This document shows positions 46,408 to 55,459 of a DNA stretch of 63,133 nucleotides, piece by piece. A program made the position numbers and the translations under genes. The stretch covers positions 1-63,133 of the forward strand of contig JAKDPD010000007.1 in assembly GCA_030455605.1 (NCBI GenBank), written 5' to 3'. This stretch comes from Lactobacillus sp. (lineage in GTDB: Bacteria > Bacillota > Bacilli > Lactobacillales > Lactobacillaceae). Each line of letters opens with the position of its first letter. The stretch's first letter is position 1. The notes below the pieces were generated by a model. The model did not search any database and was not told the DNA's origin. It saw only the letters and a program-made list of their open reading frames with translations.

Positions 46408-47612
46408 TCGCAAGTTTGCCGAACATTTCAGCCTACGGCACGCCATCGTACTTTATTTACTTATTGATAGCTATCCTACCACTAGCTATCGGTCTCTACT
46501 TTGGCAAACGATTCCAGTGGTATGAAGCCCTCATTAGCTTTGTTTTCTTATTCCTAATGTTCGATGGTGCCAGTAGCGTTCAAGGGATTTCCTTACTAAT
46601 TTACTTAGTCTATCAAACCCTCTTAGTAACGGGTTACTACCGCTATCGTAAACATGCTAATAACAAATACGTCTTCTATATCACGACTTTTCTATCACTG
46701 TTGCCGATTGTGATCGTTAAATTTACGCCCGCGATGACAGGTCATAATTCATTGATTGGCTTTTTGGGAATCAGCTATTTAACCTTTAGAGCTGCCGGGA
46801 CCGTGATTGAAACTCGTGATGGTGCAGTGAATGACCTCACTTGGTGGAAGTTTATTCGTTTTATGGTCTTTATGCCGACAATTACTTCCGGACCAATCGA
46901 TCGCTATCGCCGGTTTGCGAAAGATTATCAACAAGTTCCTACTCGTGAACACTACCTCGATATGGTACAAATGGCTGTCAAGTACCTGTTCATTGGTTTT
47001 CTTTATAAGTTTGTTTTTGCCTACTTTACTGGGCAAGTTTGGCTACCGTATTTAAAGGCAATGGCCATGTTACACGCACCTCATCTCTCTTGGTGGGTTG
47101 CGGGCGTTGCCTACATGTATTCGGCTGATTTATACTTCGATTTTGCCGGCTACTCTCTATTTGCCATTGCCATCAGTTACCTGATGGGGGTTGAGACACC
47201 AATCAACTTCAATCATCCCCTGAAATCTAAGAATATCAAAGAGTTCTGGAATCGTTGGCATATGACCTTGTCCTTCTGGTTCCGCGACTATATTTTCATG
47301 CGATTTGTCTTTATGGCAACCAAGAAACGTTGGTTCAAGAACCGTAACACCTTATTAGCCGTTGCTTACATGATTAATATGCTAACAATGGGATTTTGGC
47401 ATGGCGTTACTTGGTACTACATCTTCTATGGTTTCTTGCATGGTCTCGCCCTGATTGGTAACGATGCTTGGTTGCGTTACAAACGCAAGCATCTAAACAT
47501 CAAGTCAACTGCTGTGACCCGTGGTATAGGGCGATTTATCACCTTCAACTTCGTGGTACTGTCCTTCCTGATCTTTAGTGGCTTTCTCAACCAACTTTGG
47601 TTTGGCGGATAA
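46398..47612 (+). CDS. dltB: D-alanyl transfer membrane O-acyltransferase DltB
   Basis: This 404-residue MBOAT protein has about 11 membrane segments. The MBOAT asparagine region FNHPLKSKNIKEFWNRWHMT and the catalytic histidine in MGFWHGVTWYYI are present. It overlaps dltA by ten bases. By family it moves D-Ala from DltC across or onto the outer face for transfer to teichoic acid. Confidence 0.95.
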   Translation: MSLIASLPNISAYGTPSYFIYLLIAILPLAIGLYFGKRFQWYEALISFVFLFLMFDGASSVQGISLLIYLVYQTLLVTGYYRYRKHANNKYVFYITTFLSLLPIVIVKFTPAMTGHNSLIGFLGISYLTFRAAGTVIETRDGAVNDLTWWKFIRFMVFMPTITSGPIDRYRRFAKDYQQVPTREHYLDMVQMAVKYLFIGFLYKFVFAYFTGQVWLPYLKAMAMLHAPHLSWWVAGVAYMYSADLYFDFAGYSLFAIAISYLMGVETPINFNHPLKSKNIKEFWNRWHMTLSFWFRDYIFMRFVFMATKKRWFKNRNTLLAVAYMINMLTMGFWHGVTWYYIFYGFLHGLALIGNDAWLRYKRKHLNIKSTAVTRGIGRFITFNFVVLSFLIFSGFLNQLWFGG

Positions 47613-47636
47613 TGCAGTTACTTAAGGAGTTTAGTT

Positions 47637-47678
47637 ATGCAAAAGTTACAAATTAGTGCACTAGGGGGAGTAAAATGA
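47637..47678 (+). pseudogene. dltC: Remnant of dltC (D-alanyl carrier protein)
   Basis: At the position where dltC (normally about 78-80 codons) should lie, a strong ribosome binding site (AAGGAG, 47624-47629, seven bases from ATG) leads into an open frame of only 13 codons, MQKLQISALGGVK, whose TGA overlaps the dltD ATG. No acyl-carrier motif (the GLLDS phosphopantetheine serine) is present in any frame between dltB and dltD. The spacing suggests a deletion that kept the dltC start signals and the dltD ribosome binding site. That this is a dltC remnant is inferred from position. Confidence 0.7.
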
Positions 47679-48958
47679 CGAATCGTAAACGCCTTTGGAC
47701 TATTTTTGGCCCAGTAATTTTGGCAGGACTGCTAGTTATTGGTTTCATCTGTCTACCTTGGAGTGGTCATCATTCGGACTTAGCCAAGCGCCAAGCTGCG
47801 GTCTCGCTCAGTCCGCTAGTCATGAAGAATGTGTCAATTAAAACGCAGGCTTTAGCTAAAAGTCAACATCCTGAATATATACCATTCTTTGGCTCCAGTG
47901 AATTTCGTCGGATGGATCGGTTTCACCCAGCTGTAATGGCCGCGCGTTACCATCATTATCGACCATTTATGTTTGGTTCACGTGGGACCCAATCACTACC
48001 ACAACTCTTTAATATGGTGGGGATGGCTAAAGAAATGAACCATGGCAAAGCTGTCTTTATCATTTCGCCGCAATGGTTTGTGAAAACTGGGGTATTGCCC
48101 GTTGCCTTTAAATTTTACAATGGGGCTTATGCCAATCTCATTTGGTTAAATCAAGCAAACCCAGCTTCTCGTTATGACCGCTACACCGCCAAGCGCTTGC
48201 TCCAACTCATTGGTAGTAATGGCATTGTTGGTTCAGCTGCGCGTAAAATCGCTGCTGGAGAAACGCTATCGGGCTGGGATAAATTCCAAATTCAAAGTAG
48301 GATGCAGCTCTTAGCACAAGAAGATCGGCTATTCAGTGGGATTTATGCCAGTCATAACTATGAAAATAAAATCAAACCTAAAATTAAATTACTACCAAAG
48401 CAGTACAATTATCAAAAATTAATTCGTGAAGCTAAACATGATGCTAAGGCACAAACGACGAATAATCGTTTCGGTATTTATAATAAGTTCTATGCCTCAA
48501 CAGTTAAAAATGCTAAAAAGCGCTTAGCGGGTTCACAAAGCCACTTCAGTTATCTGCAATCACCAGAATATAGTGATTTTGAAGCGGTATTGGATCAATT
48601 CCGCAAGACCAATACGAACGTGATGTTTGTCATCGCACCAGTTAATGAGAAGTGGGAAAAGTATACTGGCTTATCCCTTAAGATGTATGAACAAGCGACT
48701 GCGAAGATTAAATATCAATTGCAATCACAGGGCTTTAACCATATCACCGACTTCTCAAACATGGAAAATCGTCCTGGCTTTATGCAAGATACCATTCATA
48801 TCGGCTGGACCGGTTGGGTTGATTTTGATCGCAAAGTTGCCCCATTCTTAGACCAACCCCAACCTACACCACAATACCATTTACAATCTAAATTCTTGTC
48901 GCGGAAATGGCAGCAACTGAAACCAACCGCCAAGAACTTAGCAGAATTTGATAAGTAA
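47675..48958 (+). CDS. dltD: D-alanyl transfer protein DltD
   Basis: This 427-residue protein has an N-terminal membrane anchor (about 7-28) and an SGNH-hydrolase-like extracytoplasmic domain. The nucleophile block is FFGSSEF near residue 72, and the C-terminal D..H dyad lies in MQDTIHIGWTGWVDFD. It participates in the final transfer of D-Ala to lipoteichoic acid. AGGGGGAG precedes the ATG. Confidence 0.95.
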   Translation: MTNRKRLWTIFGPVILAGLLVIGFICLPWSGHHSDLAKRQAAVSLSPLVMKNVSIKTQALAKSQHPEYIPFFGSSEFRRMDRFHPAVMAARYHHYRPFMFGSRGTQSLPQLFNMVGMAKEMNHGKAVFIISPQWFVKTGVLPVAFKFYNGAYANLIWLNQANPASRYDRYTAKRLLQLIGSNGIVGSAARKIAAGETLSGWDKFQIQSRMQLLAQEDRLFSGIYASHNYENKIKPKIKLLPKQYNYQKLIREAKHDAKAQTTNNRFGIYNKFYASTVKNAKKRLAGSQSHFSYLQSPEYSDFEAVLDQFRKTNTNVMFVIAPVNEKWEKYTGLSLKMYEQATAKIKYQLQSQGFNHITDFSNMENRPGFMQDTIHIGWTGWVDFDRKVAPFLDQPQPTPQYHLQSKFLSRKWQQLKPTAKNLAEFDK

Positions 48959-48962
48959 CATT

Positions 48963-48995
48963 AAAAAGCTTAGTCCATTAGGACTAAGCTTTTTG
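48963..48995. terminator. Bidirectional terminator
   Basis: AAAAAGCTTAGTCC / GGACTAAGCTTTTT lies between the convergent dltD and phosphatase genes, overlapping the end of the latter. Confidence 0.9.
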
Positions 48996-49775
48996 CGACG
49001 TTAAATATTGCTCGCAGAGCTGATCATAATCTGATCTAGTAAATCCGAGCTCCCTGATAAAGAAGTGTACAAAATCGCCCCAACCCTGACGAATCGTCTC
49101 AGTAATTCCCAAAATGGCTGTTCCTTCACCTTTGGTGACGTTCATTTTGGCAACTCGCTTGGTTAGTTCAGAATCACCGGCCAATTGATCACGAGAAAAG
49201 TCGTACAGTTCATTACTCAATAAATAATCACGGGCAATGGTATCATCAGCTACCCCTAAACTCATCAAAATCAGCGCACTGGTCATCCCTGTACGATCTT
49301 TTCCAGCACTGCAGTGATAAACGAGTGCCTCATCCGCTGGTAAGCGCAGAAGTTGCTCAAAGACCGCCGCAAACATCTGTTGACTATGGGTATTGAGTAA
49401 AGTTTGTTGATAAATCGTGCCTAAATAATTATCGCCTAAATCAGGAATCCGGTGAAACAAGCGAAAGAGTCGATTCGATCCTTTATCCTGACTGGAATCG
49501 GCACTGTAAAGTGGCACAGAATAATGCCGCATCCCCGGCCAATGGCGATCAGGTGCCATCGTTTGTTCATAAGTCGAACGTAAATCACCATTTGCCGTGA
49601 TACGTAACTGGCTAAGTTGCTGGCAATCTTGGTCGGACAATTGGCTTAACGCATCAGCGCGATAAATACGCTGCCACTTCACCATCTTGCCATCTGCTGA
49701 CGCATAGCCCCCTAAATCACGAAAATTACGTGGTCCATCTAATAACAACAGTCGCTGCTTTGTGGTCATAGTCAC
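48984..49775 (-). CDS. Tyrosine-protein phosphatase (Y_phosphatase3 family), second copy
   Basis: This 263-residue phosphatase has the Cx5R loop YHCSAGKDRTG and the N-terminal motif GPRNFRDLGGY. It is a paralogue of the gene at 27058-27858. It is monocistronic or follows glpK (43 bases apart on the same strand). Confidence 0.9.
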   Translation of the reverse strand: MTMTTKQRLLLLDGPRNFRDLGGYASADGKMVKWQRIYRADALSQLSDQDCQQLSQLRITANGDLRSTYEQTMAPDRHWPGMRHYSVPLYSADSSQDKGSNRLFRLFHRIPDLGDNYLGTIYQQTLLNTHSQQMFAAVFEQLLRLPADEALVYHCSAGKDRTGMTSALILMSLGVADDTIARDYLLSNELYDFSRDQLAGDSELTKRVAKMNVTKGEGTAILGITETIRQGWGDFVHFFIRELGFTRSDYDQLCEQYLTSQKA

Positions 49776-49818
49776 TCTCCCTCATAAAAGCCTATTATGC
49801 GCCACGCTCAAGCGATGA

Positions 49819-51312
49819 TTACTTGCCATGTGCAAACACTCTAGTCGCCAAAACGGCACGTTTCCAGCCCTGATAGAGACACTCTCGATGTGATAAATTC
49901 ATTTGTGGCGCAAAGGATTTGCCAATAACAAAAATTTCTTTTAGTTCACTAACATCACGCCAAAAACCCACAGCCAAGCCAGCCATAAAAGCGACGCCTA
50001 AACCAGTCGTTTCCGCAATTCTAGTCCGTTCAATCTCAATTCCCAAAATATCTGCCTGAAACTGCATCAAATAATTATTATTCGAAGCACCACCATCTAC
50101 TCGCAAGGTTGGAATTTTAATATCCGCATCCTGTTGCATGGTATCAACCACATCTCGCGTTTGGTAAGCTAAGGACTGCAGGGTTGCTTTGACAAGGTCA
50201 TAGTCCGTTGTTGTCCCACGGGTAACCCCAAAAACTGCACCGCGAGCTGCTGAATCCCAATACGGGGCACCTAATCCGGTAAAAGCTGGTACCACATAGA
50301 CCTCATCACTTGATTGTGAGGCTAACGCGGCTGCTTCGGATGCTGGGCTCGTTTTAATCAGCTTGACCGCATCCCGTAGCCACTGAATCGCACTACCGGC
50401 TACAAATACGGATCCCTCTGGGGCATAGCAGACTTTACCATTTAGCGCATAGCCAATGGTAGTTAGCAATTGGCTATTGGATTCAGTTGGGTTTTCTCCC
50501 GTATTCATCACAATAAATGAGCCGGTACCGTAGGTATTTTTAACTATCCCCGGCTTTAAGGCTAACTGTCCAAAGAGTGCGGCCTGCTGATCGCCCGCCA
50601 GTCCCGCAATGGGAATACGACCACCCAAGAAATGATAAGATGCCGTGTAACCATACACTTCTGAATTTGTTTTAACCGCTGGTAGCATCGCCTTAGGAAT
50701 ATTCAGCAGCTGTAAAATATCATCATCCCACTGCAAGCTATGAATATTAAAGAGCATTGTTCTGGCAGCATTCGTGTAGTCCGTGACATGCACTTTGCCA
50801 TCCGTTAACTTCCAAGTTAACCAGGTAAAGATTAGTTCACCGCGCTCAGCACGTGCCTGTGCACCGGGAACCTGGTCTAAAATCCACCGAATTTTAGTCG
50901 CACTAAAATAAGAATCAATCAATAATCCCGTCTTTTTGCGAATAAGCTCTGCATAACCTTGATCATTGAGGGTCTGTGCGAGTTGGCTCGTTTGGCGTGA
51001 TTGCCACACAATCGCATGATAAATCGGCTTTCCGGTTTTCTTATCCCACACAACTGTCGTTTCACGTTGATTAGTAATACCAATGGCCGCAATTTGTTCC
51101 GGACGAATTCCCGAGTTAATAAACGCGGTCGCAATCGTTGTTTGCACCGCATGCCAAATTTCTTCAGCTTGATGCTCCACCCAACCAGGGTGTGGAAAAT
51201 ATTGGGGAAACTCCTGCTGGGCCATGGTGATTTCTTGACCAGCATGATTGAAGATAATCGCCCGCGTTGAGGTCGTCCCTTCATCAATCGCCATAATGTA
51301 TTTTTTAGACAT
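49819..51312 (-). CDS. glpK: Glycerol kinase
   Basis: This 497-residue FGGY-family kinase phosphorylates glycerol to glycerol 3-phosphate. The N-terminal phosphate-binding [11 protein letters not shown], substrate region [10 protein letters not shown] and C-terminal DGGASNNN motif are present. The histidine in SYHFLGG matches the site phosphorylated by HPr in Gram-positive glycerol kinases, so PTS control is likely. glpO/glpD and glpF are not adjacent. Confidence 0.97.
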   Translation of the reverse strand: MSKKYIMAIDEGTTSTRAIIFNHAGQEITMAQQEFPQYFPHPGWVEHQAEEIWHAVQTTIATAFINSGIRPEQIAAIGITNQRETTVVWDKKTGKPIYHAIVWQSRQTSQLAQTLNDQGYAELIRKKTGLLIDSYFSATKIRWILDQVPGAQARAERGELIFTWLTWKLTDGKVHVTDYTNAARTMLFNIHSLQWDDDILQLLNIPKAMLPAVKTNSEVYGYTASYHFLGGRIPIAGLAGDQQAALFGQLALKPGIVKNTYGTGSFIVMNTGENPTESNSQLLTTIGYALNGKVCYAPEGSVFVAGSAIQWLRDAVKLIKTSPASEAAALASQSSDEVYVVPAFTGLGAPYWDSAARGAVFGVTRGTTTDYDLVKATLQSLAYQTRDVVDTMQQDADIKIPTLRVDGGASNNNYLMQFQADILGIEIERTRIAETTGLGVAFMAGLAVGFWRDVSELKEIFVIGKSFAPQMNLSHRECLYQGWKRAVLATRVFAHGK

Positions 51313-51321
51313 GTAGCCTCC

Positions 51322-51335
51322 ATTAAGCGCTTTCT
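51322..51335. promoter_or_regulatory. Possible cre site upstream of glpK
   Basis: ATTAAGCGCTTTCT contains the cre core AAGCGCTT just before the glpK start. Outer positions deviate from the TGWNANCGNTNWCA consensus. Confidence 0.4.
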
Positions 51336-51440
51336 TTTAAAGTTTAAGAGATTTTAACTTATTTTTCAATAGACAAACTGCCTTAATACAGAAGTTTAAG
51401 ATATACTTTTAGTAGGAAGTTTTCAAGGGGAGGTATTAAT

Positions 51441-52259
51441 ATGGAAGAACCAAGAATCGCCGTCACCATTGCTGGTAATGATAGCGATGGAAGTGCTGGT
51501 ATGCCCGCAGACCTGCACTCTTTCTATGCGCGTGGAGTCTATGGCATGGGACTAATGACCGCAGCGGTTGCCGGCAATACCAAGGGCATTTTTGCCCAGG
51601 AAGTGATGCCTATCACCTTCATTCAAAAGCAATTTGAAGCTTTGAACGATGACTTTAAGATCAGTGCGACCAAGACTGGCATGTTAGCTAACCAAGCAGT
51701 CATCGATTGTGTCGCCGATAATTTACTCAAATATGACATGGGTCCCATTGTCATTGATCCGGTTATTATCACCAAACATGGTGCAACACTCTTAGATGAA
51801 CACGCCTATCAAACGTTTTTGACTCGGCTAGTACCACTTGCGACCATCATTACACCCAACTTCTATGAGCAAGAGAAACTTACTGGCGCACACATGGACA
51901 GCGAACAAGCCATTATTGCGGGGGCTAAAAAGTTACAAGGCATGGGCGCTAAAAACGTCCTCATGAAGGGCAAGCACGATGGTCAGCAAGCCAGTGTCCG
52001 TGATTACCTCTTGTTAGCTAACGGCACGTCAGAATGGCTAACACGTCCCTATGTCGCAACTAGCCGGGTCAATGGCACTGGTGATACCTTATCAGCCGTC
52101 ATTACTGCCGAGCTCGCTAAAGGGGCCACCTTACTTGATAGTGTCCGTATTGCGAAACATTTTACCTATGAAGCCATCGCTCACCCAATTGCCGTCGGGG
52201 AAAAATTCGGTCCAATCAATCATCAAAAAGCTCAAAGCCTGTTGAATAATCAAAAATAA
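51441..52259 (+). CDS. Pyridoxal / hydroxymethylpyrimidine kinase (ThiD/PdxK family)
   Basis: This 272-residue ribokinase-fold kinase has the N-terminal TIAGNDSDGSAGMPADL, the PNFYEQEKLTG segment and the catalytic motif VNGTGDTLSAVI. It phosphorylates HMP or pyridoxal-type substrates; no other thiamine or B6 genes are adjacent. GGGGAGG precedes the ATG. The gatD-like gene follows after eight bases. Confidence 0.9.
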   Translation: MEEPRIAVTIAGNDSDGSAGMPADLHSFYARGVYGMGLMTAAVAGNTKGIFAQEVMPITFIQKQFEALNDDFKISATKTGMLANQAVIDCVADNLLKYDMGPIVIDPVIITKHGATLLDEHAYQTFLTRLVPLATIITPNFYEQEKLTGAHMDSEQAIIAGAKKLQGMGAKNVLMKGKHDGQQASVRDYLLLANGTSEWLTRPYVATSRVNGTGDTLSAVITAELAKGATLLDSVRIAKHFTYEAIAHPIAVGEKFGPINHQKAQSLLNNQK

Positions 52260-52267
52260 GGAAATAC

Positions 52268-52951
52268 ATGATGGAAACAAAATTAATTAAAATTGCCTAT
52301 CTCTACGAAAATCTGATGAATACCTATGGCGATTCTGGTGATGTCAAAATTTTACGTTTTCTCCTTAAACGACAAGGCTATGAAACACAAGTGACAAATG
52401 TCTCACTGGGAGATGACTTCGATGCCTTTGACTACGACTTTATTTTCTTTGGTGGTGGCCAAGACTTCGAGCAAACGGTCATTGCCAAAGATTTGCAACG
52501 CCACCAAGCAACGCTCTCTAAGTATATTCATGCGGGTCATCCGATGCTCTGTATCTGCGGTGGCTACCAGCTGATGGGGAGCTACTATAAAACCAACTCT
52601 GGTATCACCATTAAGGGCTTAAACATACTTCCCTTGCACACGATCTTTAAAGCGGACAAACGCATGATTGGCGACACGCGTTATATGACCGAATGGGGCG
52701 AGGTGCGCGCCTTTGAAAACCATTCTGGTCAAACCTATTTTGATAATACTGACCAGTTGCATCCGTTAGGCAACATGATTGCTGGCTATGGTAATAATCC
52801 TCAAGATGGGGTCGAAGGCTTACGCTATCGTCACTTTATTGGATCTTATTCACATGGACCCTTACTTAAAAATATGAATGTTGCCAATGCTGTTGTTAAA
52901 ATGATTCTCGCCCACCATCAAGAACGCGTAGCAGCGCCAGCAACCAAATAA
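52268..52951 (+). CDS. gatD: GatD/CobB-type glutamine amidotransferase
   Basis: This 227-residue class I amidotransferase has the nucleophile region LCICGGYQLMGSYY near residue 95, NHSGQTYF, and the catalytic histidine in YSHGPLLKNMNVANAVV. The N-terminus (NTYGDSGDVKILR) matches GatD of the MurT-GatD lipid II amidase that converts D-Glu to D-isoglutamine. Unusually, murT is not adjacent; the gene follows the pyridoxal/HMP kinase instead. Specificity is inferred from similarity. Confidence 0.82.
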   Translation: MMETKLIKIAYLYENLMNTYGDSGDVKILRFLLKRQGYETQVTNVSLGDDFDAFDYDFIFFGGGQDFEQTVIAKDLQRHQATLSKYIHAGHPMLCICGGYQLMGSYYKTNSGITIKGLNILPLHTIFKADKRMIGDTRYMTEWGEVRAFENHSGQTYFDNTDQLHPLGNMIAGYGNNPQDGVEGLRYRHFIGSYSHGPLLKNMNVANAVVKMILAHHQERVAAPATK

Positions 52952-53062
52952 GCAAAATCGCGCATAAAAAGCCACGATGTGATTGAATTTGATAATGCGC
53001 ATGGCCGGCGCCGAATTGTAATTAAAAACATGCAAAAATTAAATGACTTGATTGCTTATTAG
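52952..53062 (+). other. Short in-frame coding-like stretch after gatD
   Basis: Directly after the gatD TAA the same frame stays open for 36 codons, including HDVIEFDNAHGRRR and VIKNMQKLNDLIAY, before TAG. There is no good start codon or ribosome binding site. It may be the tail of a lost gene. I do not recognise it. Confidence 0.3.
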
Positions 53063-53084
53063 TCACGACTTAACTTAACAAAAT

Positions 53085-53119
53085 CAAAAAACGATTGGCC
53101 TGAGGTCAATCGTTTTTTT
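53085..53119. terminator. Bidirectional terminator
   Basis: AAAAAACGATTGNCCT / AGGTCAATCGTTTTTTT (one mismatch position) lies between the gatD region and the eamA pseudogene. Confidence 0.85.
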
Positions 53120-53129
53120 AGTTATTGTG

Positions 53130-54070
53130 CTATTCAGTTTGCCCGCGATTCAACCGCGCCGAGATTAATTTATGACGCCATTTAGGTGATAAATTCAACG
53201 CCATCGCCGCTAAGACCACTAGTAGTGACCCAATCACATCTAGCGGCGTCATCGCCAGGCCAAAGACCAGTACCGAGCCAATGGTAGCTGACAGCGGCTC
53301 AAAGGCATCGAGTAAACTCGCGGTGGCTGGTTTAATATAGCGCAATGAGTTATTCATTAATTGAAACGGAATAATTGTTCCTAAAACAATCACGCTCCCG
53401 AGGCAAACCCAGACTGGCACCGTATTCGGGACATGTGGCATCGCCGGATGCAAAACCAGTAGCGACAGCCCAGAAACGAGTAACCCCCAACCACTTACCG
53501 TCGCACTCGACTCAGTCTTGAGTAGCTTAACGGGGAGTAGCGTATTAGTCATCACACCAACTGCCGGTAGTAATCCCCAGAACAGCACCTCTGGGGTAAT
53601 CGAAAAATGCGCCACATACCATGCGTATCTAATAAAAACACGCCTAAAAAAGCCACTACGCTCGCTAACAAATCTAACCGGCGAATGACCTGTTTCTTGG
53701 TGAGAGCTAAGTAGCCCATAATAAAAAATGGACCGATAAATTGTAAAATAGTCGACAGTGAGGCATTAGCTAATTGAATCACCATAAAATAGCAAAATTG
53801 GACTGGCAGCATCCCCGTTAGCCCGTAAGCAATGAGGCGTAGTGCCCGCCAACGGTCTTGCCAAATACGCCAAGGCTTTTGATGGCGGACGGCAGCAATC
53901 AAAATCAAAAACAGCCCCGCCGTCATCATGCGAACTTGTGACAGCCATAAAGCCGTGACCGTAGGTGCCAAATTAAATAAGGCCTTCCCAAACAGGCCCG
54001 AAATGCCCCACATAAAGCAGGCAAAGGCACATAACACGGTCCAAAGTTGGCTTTTTTTCTGTTTCGTCAT
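53130..54070 (-). pseudogene. EamA/DMT-family transporter, frameshifted
   Basis: Two overlapping frames together make one ten-helix drug/metabolite transporter of about 310 residues. The N-terminal part (54070 down to about 53616) ends normally with FLLDTHG and then runs out of frame. The C-terminal part continues in another frame from VAHFSITPEVLFWGLLPAVG. Restoring one base after GGT gives the family-typical THGNVAHFSI, so a single-base deletion near 53616-53620 explains the break. It could also be a sequencing error. Confidence 0.88.
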
Positions 54071-54122
54071 ACTGCATCCTCATCCCTTTTAGTTCGGCTT
54101 CTATCATAACAAATAATGGCAC

Positions 54123-54153
54123 CAAAAAGCACGACCCAATTTTGAGTCGTGCT
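54123..54153 (-). terminator. Terminator of purA-purB
   Basis: On the minus strand AGCACGAC / GTCGTGCT forms a perfect stem followed by TTTTT, just after purB. Confidence 0.88.
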
Positions 54154-54163
54154 CGCTAAAAAA

Positions 54164-55456
54164 CTATAAACCACACTTTTTAAAAATCGTATCGACATAT
54201 CGCAAATGATAATGATAATCAAACGCATCATCAATATCGGCTGGCGTTAAGTAAGACATAATCTGACTATTTAAAACCAATGCTTTAAACGAAGTTTGTT
54301 CATCCCAAGCCTTAGCGGTCAATTGTTGCACCATATCATACGCTTGTTCACGTGATAAGCCCGCCTCATCAATCAGCTTGAGTAGAACCCGCTGGCTATA
54401 AATAAGTCCATATGTGCGATCCATATTTTTCAGCATCGTCTGAGGGAACACATCAAGCTGTGACAAAATCCGGTCAAACCGGCGTAACATGTAATCCAGC
54501 CCTTCGGTGGCATCCGGGAGAACGATACGCTCGGCACTAGAATGTGAAATATCACGCTCATGCCATAAAGTCACATCTTCATAGGCAGTGAGCATCTGCC
54601 CTCGCAAAACTCGTGCTAAACCACAAAGATTCTCGCAACCAATCGGATTACGTTTGTGCGGCATAGCGGAAGAACCCTTCTGTCCAAGCCGAAAATGTTC
54701 TTCCACTTCATGGATTTCGCTACGCTGCAAACTGCGAATCTCGGTGGCCCAATTCTCAATGCTAGTCGCAATCAGCGCAATCGTCGCCAAATATTCGGCA
54801 TGTAAATCACGCGGCAAAATCTGGCTCGTTACCGGCAATTGCCGCAGACCCAACTGCTGCAATACTTGAGTCTCAATTTCTGGTGGCACATTGGCAAACG
54901 TACCCGTCGCACCAGAAATCTTACCAGCCGCTACGCCGCTAGCAGCATGATCAAAGCGTTCCAAATCGCGTTGCAGTTCGGTATACCACCGGGCTAACTT
55001 GAGCCCAAACGTAATGGGTTCTGCTTGTACCCCATGCGTCCGGCCCATCATCACCGTATGTTGATATTTCAAAGCCTGCCGCCGCATGGTCTCACTTAAA
55101 GCTAAAAGATCAGCGCGAATGTAGCTGTTAGCTTCTTTTAGCAGACAGCCTTGAGCCGTATCAACCACATCTGTTGAAGTTAAGCCGTAATGCACCCATT
55201 TTTTCTCAGCACCTAAGCTTTCTGACACTGCCCGCGTGAAGGCAACCACGTCATGATGCGTCACCGCCTCAAGCTCATGAACGCGCTCAGCGCTAAAATG
55301 AGCCTTAGCCTGAATCTGCTGAGCATCCGCTAAGGGAATTTCCCCAGCTGTGGCCCAGGCAGCCGTAGCTGCTAATTCAACCTTTAGCCAAGCTTCGTAT
55401 TTATGTTCATCTGTCCAAATTCGGCGCAATTCTGGCCGTGCATATCGTTCAATCAT
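54164..55456 (-). CDS. purB: Adenylosuccinate lyase
   Basis: This 430-residue homotetrameric lyase converts adenylosuccinate to AMP and also acts in IMP synthesis. The fumarase-superfamily signature GSSAMPHKRNP is near residue 260, and HYGLTSTDVVDT and MGRTHGVQAEP are present. It starts three bases after purA ends, so purA-purB form an operon for AMP synthesis. Confidence 0.97.
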   Translation of the reverse strand: MIERYARPELRRIWTDEHKYEAWLKVELAATAAWATAGEIPLADAQQIQAKAHFSAERVHELEAVTHHDVVAFTRAVSESLGAEKKWVHYGLTSTDVVDTAQGCLLKEANSYIRADLLALSETMRRQALKYQHTVMMGRTHGVQAEPITFGLKLARWYTELQRDLERFDHAASGVAAGKISGATGTFANVPPEIETQVLQQLGLRQLPVTSQILPRDLHAEYLATIALIATSIENWATEIRSLQRSEIHEVEEHFRLGQKGSSAMPHKRNPIGCENLCGLARVLRGQMLTAYEDVTLWHERDISHSSAERIVLPDATEGLDYMLRRFDRILSQLDVFPQTMLKNMDRTYGLIYSQRVLLKLIDEAGLSREQAYDMVQQLTAKAWDEQTSFKALVLNSQIMSYLTPADIDDAFDYHYHLRYVDTIFKKCGL

Positions 55457-55459
55457 CCG

